Assembly: GCA_949358305.1 (NCBI GenBank)
Contig: OX442314.1
Coordinates: forward strand, 32,359,608-32,423,607
Source of the DNA: Strigamia acuminata
Taxonomy: Eukaryota > Arthropoda > Chilopoda > Geophilomorpha > Linotaeniidae
Direction of reading: 5' to 3'
DNA: 64,000 nt
Every line of letters begins with the position of its first letter. The stretch's first letter is position 1. The position numbers were made by a program, and so were the translations under genes. A model generated the notes under the pieces. It saw only the letters and a program-made list of their open reading frames with translations. It was not told the origin of the DNA and made no database searches. This document shows, piece after piece, positions 54,101 through 62,628 of the stretch.

Positions 54101-55592
54101 TTTGTACATTTATTATTGCTTTTTTGTCTGCTAAAAATTTGGGGAGTGCGATGTAAGATCTTCCAGCCAATGGGCGATATCTACCAATATTCACATGCAT
54201 CTCTACCACCGCTTCAAATACCCAACCACTACCATCTCGTTGAAATTCGGCGCAAGAACGTTTAATTTTCTCGTATGCCTCCAATAATTGGTTCTCGAGA
54301 TCCGATTCAACAAGCGCAATATAGCAAATGCTTCGAAAACATGCAATGGTTTCCGTATCACCACTCTGTGATGATCGAGTGAAATGTATTTTAACGGCGA
54401 TATAATATTTTACCGCTTTCTTTTTAATCAATTGGAAGTTTAAAATCCGTTTCACTCGAGTGTGGTGTTGAATGAAAAAATGATTTAAATCACCACAATC
54501 ATCACCGGGAATTTTATACGTGTTGACGTTTCCCTCTAATGCGTCAACACAAGGATCATCGCAGGGTAGTGGTTGTGGATGTGGAACGGCGGGTAAAGGA
54601 AGAATGTGAACTTGCATGTGTTTAAGTAAATTATTATTTGAAGAAAAAGACTTTTTGCAAACATTGCAAGTAACTGTCTCTTTGCTGCGATTGTGAATAT
54701 TTTTAACATGTCGCAGCATGTCATCTTTACGCTTAAACATATTTGAACATATTCCACACTTGAATGTGCTTTTGGAAAGAGTATGTAAATGAAGAATATG
54801 TCGTTTCAAAGTAGAATTACAAGAAAAATTTTTTTTGCAGTACTCACATGAATGTACTTTCTGTCCACCGCCAATTTGTTGCATTAAAGTCATAGGAGAT
54901 GGGGGATTGACGATGCGGCTTGTTCCTGCTTGCTGCAAATTTGGTTGGTAGTGGTACACAGGAACTGAAGACTCACACGATATCGATAGATTGCACGATT
55001 GAGATGAGGCAGGTTCAGATTGATTGTCGCAGGTTGGAGTTGGCACGAGTTGAGATTGGATGACGTAGGATGGAGATGGTACATGTTGAGACGGAATGAT
55101 GATGGTGGGTGGTGAGAGTGGATAAATTGGAGAATGATTATAAATCCATGGAGAATCATTGTATCCATTTTCTTCATCCGGTAGAGGATTGGGTGTGTTA
55201 ACTTGAGGAAATAGAGATTCTTCAATTTCTGTAAGCATCTCTTCAAATTCACAAATATTATGTTGCACCACTTGATTATGGATTTGATGGTTAATCATGA
55301 GAGGAACGGGAGACTCACATGATGTCAATGGATTGCAAGATTGAGATGATGCAGGTTGAGATTGGAAGACGCAGGTTGGAGATTGCACGTGTTGAGAGTG
55401 GTTGATGATGGTAGGCGATGAGAGTGGATAAATCGGAGAATGATTGTAAATCCAACATGGAGAATCATTGGATCCATTTTCTTCATCATCAACATCTAGC
55501 AGTGGATTAGGCGTGTTTATAGGAGGAAAGAGAGATTCTTCAATCTCCATAAACAACTCTTCAAATTCAGACTGAATGTGGTTAAATTCCAT
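51168..55592 (-). CDS. Protein-primed family B DNA polymerase with zinc fingers (Polinton PolB)
   Basis: 1474 aa from the ATG at 55592; the frame is open to 55664 but a TATA box lies at 55652-55659, so the later start fits. The N-terminal region has a duplicated block (EFEELFMEIEESLFPPINTPNP, repeated as EFEEMLTEIEESLF..). Three C2H2 zinc fingers follow at about residues 245-326. The exonuclease domain shows YADFES (about 667), FHNLKNYDSHLL and the TDVLLLADVFENF motif. A CxxC..RDHDH..GPAHNFCN block (about 775-795) resembles an endonuclease-VII-type zinc site. Polymerase motifs are DANNLYGWAM (A, about 1062), MNNSVFGKS (B) and FTDTDSLTYNI (C, about 1320). It copies the element from its TIR ends using a protein primer. 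Confidence 0.95.
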   Translation of the reverse strand: MEFNHIQSEFEELFMEIEESLFPPINTPNPLLDVDDEENGSNDSPCWIYNHSPIYPLSSPTIINHSQHVQSPTCVFQSQPASSQSCNPLTSCESPVPLMINHQIHNQVVQHNICEFEEMLTEIEESLFPQVNTPNPLPDEENGYNDSPWIYNHSPIYPLSPPTIIIPSQHVPSPSYVIQSQLVPTPTCDNQSEPASSQSCNLSISCESSVPVYHYQPNLQQAGTSRIVNPPSPMTLMQQIGGGQKVHSCEYCKKNFSCNSTLKRHILHLHTLSKSTFKCGICSNMFKRKDDMLRHVKNIHNRSKETVTCNVCKKSFSSNNNLLKHMQVHILPLPAVPHPQPLPCDDPCVDALEGNVNTYKIPGDDCGDLNHFFIQHHTRVKRILNFQLIKKKAVKYYIAVKIHFTRSSQSGDTETIACFRSICYIALVESDLENQLLEAYEKIKRSCAEFQRDGSGWVFEAVVEMHVNIGRYRPLAGRSYIALPKFLADKKAIINVQNQDSLCFLWSVLAALHPAPSHPERVSHYTKYRNTLDLTGLSFPMTLQQIPKFETMNSISVHVFGFEKEVFPLYISKLEHKTQINLLLFANDQTQHYCWIKNINKLLHSLTHHNELAHYCKYCLHRCSSERILKDHLEYCSTYGLQKVKYPTDETKWMHFNDFHKQFKVPFVIYADFESLLVKNVEKDETSKVQKVSKHVPSGYAYAVINTEGKLHQPPSVYRGENAVDHFLDHITKLEVELEKLMALNLPMDLSNEEKLFMESATSCHICNKTFLKNEKKVRDHDHATGKFRGPAHNFCNLMYRRTSKQIPVVFHNLKNYDSHLLMQGIGKYKDREISCIPTNMQRYITFSLGNLRFLDSLQFMNASLESLVANLFKSDPNQFRIMNQHFNPDEIGLLLRKGIFPYEYMDSWIKFNEVQLPPISEFYSTLSEQSVSESDYIHAKKVWDKFNIQNLGVYQDLYVLTDVLLLADVFENFRSICLETYKLDCCNYFTTPGLSWGACLKLTDVKLELLTDPLMHVFIENGIRGGISMISHRFAKANHKDLDDYKEDLPSNHIIYLDANNLYGWAMNQYLPTHNFKWIPPTDDFDVLSISETSTKGYILEVDLEYPKELHDSHNDYPLAPERLTVTENMLSPYSLEHLTLLEQKHHPSPKLVPNLANKTKYIIHYQNLQLYLKLGMKVTKIHKILEFEQSDWLAKYIGLNTELRKQATNSFQKDFFKLMNNSVFGKSLESVRKRVDVRLVQNPERVTKLLNSPTFHEFKIFNEDLVGVHLKKRNILLNRPIYVGFCILELSKVLMYDFHYNHIKKTYGNKARLLFTDTDSLTYNIETDDIYADMKKDLEKFDTSDYPSTHSLYSTKNKKVIGKFKDEMSGKCIQEFLGLRCKMYSFKTKDQEKKTAKGVPRSVRNQLRHKDYKECLFNKIENARSSNQIRSFDHELYTILQKKIALSAGDDKRYILSDGVTTLAHGHYNIIL

Positions 55593-55651
55593 GATACAAA
55601 CAGAACCTAGCACTTGCAAGAAGTGAAGAGAAGAGAGAAGGGAATTGCAAG

Positions 55652-55659
55652 TATATATA
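55652..55659 (-). promoter_or_regulatory. TATA box of the PolB gene
   Basis: TATATATA on either strand, about 60 bp before the chosen ATG at 55592. It lies between the right TIR and the gene. Confidence 0.55.
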
Positions 55660-55694
55660 GCCATTACTAGTTACTCATTGGTTAAGATAACTAC

Positions 55695-56130
55695 CCAATA
55701 ATATCCCTCCTTTGGTTAAAAGTAGCCTAAGGATCCTTTGAAAATTTGGGAAAAACAACAACAAGGTACTTAAGTAAAGAAAAACAAGGGTCCTTTGAAA
55801 ATTTGGGAAAAACAACAACAAGGTACTTAAGTAAAGAAAAACAAGGGTCCTTTGGAAAAAACAACAACAAGGTACTTAAGTAAAGAAAAACATTAACAAA
55901 TAATAGCCTAGGGCACATTGATTGAATGATAAGACTGATTGATTGAAGCAATTAGTCACCCCCACTTAGCTCTCCCCTTATCTCCCCCTCTCCTTATCTC
56001 CCCCTCCTCTTATCTCCCCCTCCCCTTATCTTCCCCTCCCCTTATCTCCCCCCCACTTAACCCTCACCACCCCCTCCCCCACCCCCCTAACCGTCAACCG
56101 CTGGCCCAGGATCCCCATAAACCCACTACT
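55695..56130 (-). repeat. Polinton right terminal inverted repeat
   Basis: Reverse complement of the left end with the same internal arrays (AAGGTACTTAAGTAAAGAAA units; CTTATCTCCCCCTC units). It closes at ACCCACTACT, followed by the duplicated GATTCT. Confidence 0.95.
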
Positions 56131-56214
56131 GATTCTTATTTGAATAGAAAGTTTTGAGGAGGTAAAGATCTAATCATCATTCTAGTTATATTTGTCGACC
56201 GACTGCCATGAATG

Positions 56215-56390
56215 TGTGACTGGTAAGGTCTTCTCCATGGCAGCCTGGGGACTGGTTACCGTGGGGTGGGAAGCATACTCACTTAAATAAGACAAGAAAC
56301 TCCAGATTGTTGGTTGTTGGCCTTTATTAGTTTCGTTGTTTAGGGGTTGGAGACTCCCATCTACCCACACGTGGGTGTTGTTGCGAAAGC
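56215..56390. other. Insertion private to receptor copy 2 (intron 3)
   Basis: About 175 bp between GACTGCCATGAATG and AAGCACTTTTTTCTAGTTCT is absent from copy 1, where the two flanks are nearly joined. It contains GGTTGTTGGCCTTTATTAGT. No clear terminal repeats are seen; its identity is unknown. Confidence 0.4.
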
Positions 56391-57096
56391 ACTTTTTTCT
56401 AGTTCTAATTCTAACAGTACACACTTGTTTTACATTTTAAAATGAATCATTATTTCAGCTTGCCCAGTATTCTTTCTCATCAATTGAAAACAAAGTGTTG
56501 ATGTTTGTCATCAAGGAAACACGTGGAACTCAAAATCTAAAGCATGATCTAGATTTGCCCGTATTACAGGATCTCATCATATGGAGAGAGAATAAAGTTT
56601 ACTTATTCACATATGCTCAACACAGTAATGTATGAGTCAATAGTTAAAGCATTATTAACAGTATGTTTGCAGAATGTTCATTTTGTTCTTAATTAACACC
56701 GTTTATTTCAACACATCTAAAAGTACATGGTGTATCCAAATCTGCTCGTTTAAAACGATACAGGGTCATTAATTGATGACACCAAAATGAAAACCACCGT
56801 TACGGATTAAAGATTGGTGCAATTTTTGTCTACAAAGATTAGCATTCACTATATTTGATTTTTAAAATATATTAACTACATATAATTTAAAATAAGGAAG
56901 TTTATTTATACTGTTCATATTTTTTAATCTGATATTACAGAATTTTAGCTTGCAGTTATTGAAACATAAGTCTGATGGTAACATTTTTCAAACAACCAAC
57001 TTGGGGATAAATTGTGCGGAACAACAAAAATGTCAATTTGAAAAGATTTCTCAAACACCAGTGATTCTGAAAAAACAAAATTATACTGTAGCCCAG

Positions 57097-57414
57097 GTAA
57101 AGCATGCTACTACAATTTAAATAGTAATTATAAATAATATTGCATGGCAGATTTATGGGGACAACTAATAGGGAGGAGGTAAATCTGAATGGTGCAAGTG
57201 TGTCACGAAAGGTCCAGTGTAAATCTTGCGGCGATCCGGGTTTTTACTTAATAAATCGAGGAGACTTATCAAGCAATCGTCGTAGAGATGCCGTACAGGA
57301 CTTCTACTCTGTGGCCAAATGTTTGTCTAGGGGAATGATTTTACACAGAGTAAAGGAAAAATTAGATAGTTTTAATTAGTTCTAAATATACACGGATATG
57401 ATGCAAAAGAATAA
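57097..57414 (+). other. Divergence point of the receptor copies and a short Cys-containing ORF
   Basis: Homology to receptor copy 1 ends near 57222. The open stretch 57140-57379 ends with CKSCGDPGFYLINRGDLSSN, then RRRDAVQDFYSVAKCLSR and a stop. It looks like a piece of a conserved protein with a CxxC pair, but I do not recognise it. It is probably the 3' end of another gene or element. Confidence 0.35.
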
Positions 57415-58298
57415 TGTTTGGGGTCGATCTGGCTTCTTCTTCACTAATATAAACTCACAGTTGACCGTTGGTTCCAAGATGGCGTCGACGGCGTCGTGTG
57501 AGCGCGGAATTTTAGCGGAGTAAACTCAACGCTAAAATACGCCTCTAAATATACTAAAATCCTCGCGGAGCAAGCTCAACACGAGAATACGTCTCACACA
57601 CAGTGAAGGTGATTATTACGGAGCAAGCTCGACGTAACAATCAGTCTTTACACAGATCGCTTTGTGGAGTTAAACTCGACACAAAGCCTTCAAATTGACA
57701 GAGCAAGCTCAATGTCAATTCCACACAGAAATGGCTTAAATTACGCGTAGTAATTCAAGCAGAAAGGCGCTATTCCGTACAGTTGGCACGGACCAGCAAT
57801 GAATCTCAACTCTTCCAGATATCACAGATCACACTTAGCAGGGTTTGGCATAAGTTTGACACAGATGTGAATGGTTTGGAAGCAGAATCAAGAATGTCGG
57901 AAGAGTGGGCCAAAACCGTTTGGCTCACTCCTAAATCTGCTCAGTAAAGCTGCACAGATGACGAGTTGCACAACGATCACACACGGCCGCCTTCGGGTCG
58001 TGTGCAACAATTGAGCCGGGCACGCGCGAGGGGAAGGGATGCTCCGCCCAGGCACACGCCTAGCAGCATCATCAAAGCAATGCACGCTGCAGCGCGATTG
58101 GTTGACGCTGTTGCTGGGCCAAAACTTGCTGCAAAACACAATATTATTTGGGTAATATGGTGTCTTGTTTTATATTTGATTAATATATATTTTATTTCAA
58201 TTTACATTGAAACAAAACATATAAGCTTGTTGAATATGTTTATACGACAATTTGGAAATATGGTGCGTACTCAAATAGGAATATTTGAGGTCACCACA
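57415..58298 (-). mobile_element. 3' LTR of a minus-strand Gypsy-like retrotransposon
   Basis: On the minus strand a polypurine tract (AAAAGGGGGGGAAG, about 58299-58312) is followed directly by TGTGGTGACC. The likely end is GACCCCAAACA at 57415, giving TGT..ACA borders and 884 bp. A TATAAAA box lies at 58174-58167 (minus), so transcription would start near 58135 and the R-U5 leader would be about 700 nt. The second LTR lies outside the window, so the 57415 border is an estimate. Confidence 0.65.
57509..57760 (-). promoter_or_regulatory. Array of six hairpins, five with a constant GAG..CTC loop, in the LTR leader
   Basis: Hairpins lie at 57509-57538, 57559-57588, 57611-57642, 57659-57687, 57693-57720 and 57734-57760. 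Stem lengths are 9, 9, 10, 8, 8 and 11 bp, and stem sequences are unrelated. Five share a 12-13 nt loop, GAG(C/T)AAGCTC(A/G)A-like on the plus strand. Stem exceptions (57561/57586, 57566/57581, 57615/57638, 57738/57756) are C-A or A-C mismatches on plus but G-U pairs on minus. This suggests an RNA structure in the retrotransposon transcript. Function unknown. Confidence 0.7.
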
Positions 58299-58470
58299 CT
58301 TCCCCCCCTTTTAAGAAAGAATCCTATTCTTTTCCAAAAGAGACAGGTAAGTATGAAAATAAATACACAAGGTTTCAAAGTAAAATGGAACAGGATATAT
58401 ATTTATTCTTTTTTATTACAATATAAAAATAAAAAAGGAATTATTTTTAATGGACGGGTATGTTCCCTAA

Positions 58471-61308
58471 TTATTTAGGCAACATGTCCGTCGAATGATC
58501 ATTTGGATCCTTGTGCTCTGTGACGGTGCACAAAGATCGGCCGGCGTTCGGTCCTGACTGGAAGCCAGTGTTGATGTGAAGCCACACTTGCTTAATGTGT
58601 CTCACACCATCCCTTCGTCCAAACCCCATTTCGAAATACTCTTGCGGGTCTTTCGGCGTGATCCTGGCAAAAACGAGACGTTGATGGAGGATCCACGGCT
58701 GTTGCTCCTTGATGTGATTCTCCAACCACGCGAGGACTCGGTTGCAGAGATCCTCGTTGTTCTGGAGAATCGTCTTCGTTGCACTCGTGATGTAGCAGAA
58801 GGCGTATACCGAGCGCAAGCGTTGATAGGCGGTGAGGTAGGTGGTCATACTCAATCCCCTATCTCTCGGCGGCGAATCCTTTGGCGGTGGCGGTGGTGGC
58901 GGCGACTTTTTGCAGATCGAGAGGGATCTGGATCTGCGCGAAGCCGGGGCGCGCGTCTTTGGTCTGGCACCGCTGGCCACAGGCACGACGAACTCGCGAT
59001 CGTCGCTGTCGAGCGACTCCATTGGAGACGAGATGTTGCTACTCGGTGCCTCGGTTGCACGGGAAACACTCGACGTTGCCGTGATGGCAGCGTGGAGTGG
59101 AGCTGCGGATGACGGTGGTGCGCCAGCGGGACGTGCGGTAGCTCGTTCCGCTGCGCGTCGCTGCTTCAGCGTAGCCCATTCCTGCCGTAGTCGAATGGCG
59201 GATCCAGCCGGAGTTTCGCCAGTCGCCTCGGCTTGTTGCGTCAATTCGGCGAGCATCGTTGGAGGATCGGGGCGAACTGACTCCCAATCGTCCAGCAAGG
59301 CTCATGGAAGCCCTAACGGCACGGTCCACAATCGGGTGGCGGCCGCCAGAGCCATTCGTAGGTCAGGAAAGACTCCTTGGAACAGGATTCTAAGTAGTCC
59401 TTCCGACAGCTTCCTGTGCATCTTCTGCAACATTCGTTGCAGTTGCTTGTCGGACTTGCACGACTCCAACTCTCGGGCAAGCCATTGCCATTCCTTCTCA
59501 CCTTCGCGGATCTGAGCGAGCTGGTATTCGTCCAGATGCGCGAGGTACATCGTTTGGGCTGTCTCGGGAAACGATGAGAATCGCCTCCAGAGATCAGCGC
59601 ACTCCTGTGCGGGAAATGGTTCCGGAGAGATGTGTGATCCCTCAAAACGAATGACCGATGTCACTTGTGGCACGGGCACTGATGGGTCTGGTCGCATGTC
59701 GCTGGTGACTGGACGGCAAGCGAACGGCAAAGAGGTGTTGACGTCTCCTTGACCGGCTTGCAATGCGGCGATGCGTCGATCTTCTTTCGCTATCTCGTCC
59801 GACCAGTCAATCCGGCCGGAGGAGGAAGCGCTCAGCTGTGAAGCGTTGGATCTTTCTTCACGCGACGAGAGTGAACTCCTCGTGGAAGATTGGCGCGATT
59901 GCACTCGAGGTCGGCTTCGGGATGTGGGTCTCGACACGGACTTCGAATGTCTTTTTGGTGGCGTTGACTCGCGTCGATGATGCGAGCGATGACGAGTCTT
60001 TTGAAGTGGAGGTAACCCTCCAATGGCGCCTTCCCCCGACGACTGTGTTGGGGAGGAGCGACGGCCACTGTAGGGCGATCTCGATGATCGTGACCTCGAC
60101 GTGGAGCGCGGTGGCACCACGTGGATGGTGGATGCGATTGGTACCCGTGGCTCGGGCTCTGGGTACGGGTTCGGCACGAAGTCAGCATGGAAACATCCGC
60201 CCATGGCTAGTTGATGCATCTCCGATTGGCATGTCGGCACCCAACGTCTCCTTCCGTCCGTGGTTGGCCGGAAAGATTCGTGGTAGAGGCGCACAACCTC
60301 GGCCTTGGTTTGATCAAGACGTTGGAAAATGTCCTCCAAAATCTGTCGACGCTCCCACGCAGGAGCGTTGAAATAACGGCGATGGTCTCGCGTTTCTTGA
60401 GCGATCACTACGAAGGCGAAGTCGAGCAACACGTTTCGTAGTGGTCCGAAGGTGTCGCGCTTCATTGCCCACTCGAGGGCGTCGCGATGACCGAATCCAT
60501 CGATTAAATAGGCGATTCGAAACTTCGTTCCCCATCGCTTGTTTAAGGCTCTGGAGAATTTGTGGCGGGCCGCCCAAAACGTCAGTCGTCCTTTAGACTT
60601 TATTATTTCTGGCGGCAAAGCGTGTCGCCAGACGCCAGGATCGGTCGGAACATCGGGGTGCAGCTCGAGATGCGTCTCCCGAAGCTGGATGATCTGTAAA
60701 ATATTCGAAGAAATAATTAAAATCCATTTTTTCGTGTAAAATAATTATTTTCCGAATTTTCAGTGAATAAAATCACAGTGAGATTTCATTCGACAGTTTA
60801 GATTCGTTAAATTTTTCAAAATGTTTGAAAAATCGTGAAAAACGTTGTTTCCGACGGCTATGTTTCAATGTTGGAGCGTTACCGTAGCAACGCCTCAAAA
60901 ATGAGACACAGCGCCATCTGATGATAAAAATGGCGGCGCCTTCTTGCGAAGGCGTTACCAACGAACTTTTCGCTTTTTCCGAGTGAAAATGCACTTTTAA
61001 TTACTTTTCATGACTGAAAGGTAATTTTATTTTAAATTATTTACCCGTTCGTGTCTCTGTGCACGAGTTTTGCCGTTTGGATCGGCGAATAGGCCTCCTC
61101 GTAGTCGGGGCTGAGACGGCGTGATTGGCAAACGGGCAGCAGCGTCGGCCAGAGCGGCTTGAGCTTCGGCGGACGCTTCGGCGGATTCTTCGGTGACATC
61201 CACGGATGCATTCGAAGTGTTTGCGGAACCAAGCAACGTCGAATTTGTTTCTAATTCGAGGCTGTTGGCGCCGGCTTCGCTTCCTTCTTTCGGTTCCTCT
61301 TCTTCCAT
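58471..61308 (-). CDS. Spliced ORF downstream of pol (env position), acidic and SR-rich, unknown function
   Basis: The coding start is the ATG at 61308 (MEEEEPKEGSEAGANSLELE). Exon 61308-61045 ends at a GTAAAT donor. The next exon starts after TTTACAG at 60693 and is open to 58471, except for one in-frame TGA at 59302-59304. A further intron in the 5' leader (donor after 61395, acceptor before 61316) is plausible. The product would be about 828 codons. It has an acidic alanine-rich N-terminus, a folded region (FRIAYLIDGFGHRDALEWAM), a long SR/RS-rich middle, a helical part with LWRRFSSFPETAQTMYLAHL, and a C-terminus after the stop with a proline run (SPPPPPPPKDS) and another folded region (YLTAYQRLRSVYAFCYITSA). 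There is no transmembrane helix, so it is not an envelope protein. I do not recognise it. The TGA could be a mutation, a readthrough site or a gene boundary. Confidence 0.6.
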
Positions 61309-61518
61309 TTGAACGACTAATCCAAATGGAAAAGAAAAACGAAAATTAATTTATTAGTTTTTCCTTGGAAAATTCCAAAGAAAAAACTACTTACAATTGA
61401 AGAATCCCGTTGAAATAATCCAGTTGTTTCGCTTTTGGTTTTTTGGAGATGAGCACTTAGCACACGTGTGAGATCGAAGTGAACTCAGACGCGAAGTGAT
61501 CCGTTCAAATACCGGAAG

Positions 61519-62628
61519 TTACGTTTGGGTAACGTCGTTGTTAGCGACGTCATCCAATCTTATCGTTTGATTGGTTTGCGTATGGCTTGGGGAATTGCTC
61601 CTTACGTCATACGGCTGATCCTTGGATCTCGAGGTTATCGAGGGGAGAAGACACATGTTGTTTTTTCCTCTCGGTTTACGAGTCCGAAGATTATATCTCT
61701 TTGTCGGCGAGGGATTTATTGTATTTAAATCGCCGTCTTCATTGTCATCGGAGACTGAGTCAGATGAGTCTTTTATTTCAGATGTTTTTTGTTTCTTTTC
61801 TAAAAACACCTTTTTATTTAATTTTTTAGCAATTTCAAGCTTTTTGAAACTGTCACGAAGTTCAACGTCGTTATTCACGAGGTCTGACTCCATTTGTGGT
61901 TTGGATGAATTATCGACAGGTATTTTCTTTAATTCATCGTCATCTAACGTATTAATTATATTTTCAGTCTTTTGACCGACTTCTTCGCCTTCTAACCATA
62001 CTTCCTGATCGAAACTCGGGAAATACGGAGTTAATTCCGACGAATGGACAGCTGGAAATATTTCGTTATTCTCTAGCTTTCTCAATTCTACGGATCCTCC
62101 CTGTAATACTTTGGTTATTACATAAGGTCCTGTTCTTTTATCAGCGATGCCAGCTGCAATGCCGCGGGCAGCGCTCGACAAAACATGAGAATCTCTCCAA
62201 ACTAAATCGTTTAATTTAAAATTGGAGAACTTCGCACCTTCTTTTTTAAGATTAACTCGTCTACGCAAATCTAACACGTGTGACATCATGTGTTGATATG
62301 TTTCGGCGATAACGGCTTCTAATTTTTGCACGTATAAATGTGGGTTTTTTGGATCTACGACCAAAATTCCTTCAGGTATTCTTGGATCCCAAGGTACTCT
62401 GAGTTTGCGAAAAAAGTTAAGAAATGCGGGAGAGAAGTCTCTTCCTCTCGTCACCGTAGTTCTCAAACTAAATGCAAATTCACGCAAATATTCGTCCCAT
62501 TTGGAATGAACAGATGAATAAATTGCAACCAAATATTTGATGTCACGGTTAACCCTTTCAACCGGGTTAGCTTGTGGGTGTTGGAACCATCTTGAACTTT
62601 TCACAAAATTTTTTAAAGACTTGGGCAC
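61519..62628 (-). CDS. Gypsy-like Pol, integrase C-terminal part
   Basis: The frame begins in the integrase core just before the catalytic glutamate (HPQANPVERVNRD) and continues through the C-terminal domain with a GPY/F-type motif (DKRTGPYVITKVLQGGSVEL). An acidic, lysine-rich tail follows. It overlaps the upstream pol frame (62567-62628) but is shifted, and the short segment normally found between the second aspartate and HPQANP is missing. This copy therefore has a deletion or frameshift in the integrase. Confidence 0.8.
   Translation of the reverse strand: MPKSLKNFVKSSRWFQHPQANPVERVNRDIKYLVAIYSSVHSKWDEYLREFAFSLRTTVTRGRDFSPAFLNFFRKLRVPWDPRIPEGILVVDPKNPHLYVQKLEAVIAETYQHMMSHVLDLRRRVNLKKEGAKFSNFKLNDLVWRDSHVLSSAARGIAAGIADKRTGPYVITKVLQGGSVELRKLENNEIFPAVHSSELTPYFPSFDQEVWLEGEEVGQKTENIINTLDDDELKKIPVDNSSKPQMESDLVNNDVELRDSFKKLEIAKKLNKKVFLEKKQKTSEIKDSSDSVSDDNEDGDLNTINPSPTKRYNLRTRKPRGKNNMCLLPSITSRSKDQPYDVRSNSPSHTQTNQTIRLDDVANNDVTQT

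Larger units (their letters stand above)
40596..56130. mobile_element. Maverick/Polinton, 15.5 kb, complete
   Basis: Large self-synthesising, virus-like DNA transposon. Ends read AGTAGTGGGTTTATGGGGAT and the complement closing ACCCACTACT. The 6-bp target duplication GATTCT is at 40590-40595 and 56131-56136, the size known for Polintons. Receptor copy 1 shows the uninserted site at about 22646-22652. It encodes PolB, integrase, packaging ATPase, protease, major and minor capsid proteins and at least seven other ORFs, all intronless and closely packed. I see no break in the core genes, so it may be a recent insertion. Confidence 0.97.
40119..57096 (+). pseudogene. Ionotropic receptor copy 2, disrupted and 3'-truncated
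   Basis: Paralogue of 22183-36140. Exons matching 1-5 lie at 40119-40178, 40285-40413, 40478-40595 plus 56137-56161 (one exon split by the Polinton), 56459-56629 and 56956-57096. Damage: the 15.5-kb insertion in exon 3; a TGA codon shortly after the insertion (about 56139-56141) where copy 1 has TGG; and a weakened exon 2 donor (GTTATT against GTTAGT). Exons 6-11 are missing: homology stops near 57222, and an LTR retrotransposon follows. The signal peptide exon remains open. It is almost certainly non-functional. Confidence 0.85.

Noticed and set aside
57903-57930. Seventh hairpin (GAGTGGGCCAAA..TTTGGCTCACTC) as member of the hairpin array
   Set aside because: The loop differs, it lies 140 bp away, and its one imperfect pair would be a wobble on the plus strand rather than minus. 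Kept out of the array.
58576-60441. Plus-strand ORFs of 170-220 aa opposite the spliced ORF
   Set aside because: They are antisense shadows of the SR-rich minus-strand gene; their arginine/serine-rich composition follows from the complementary codons.
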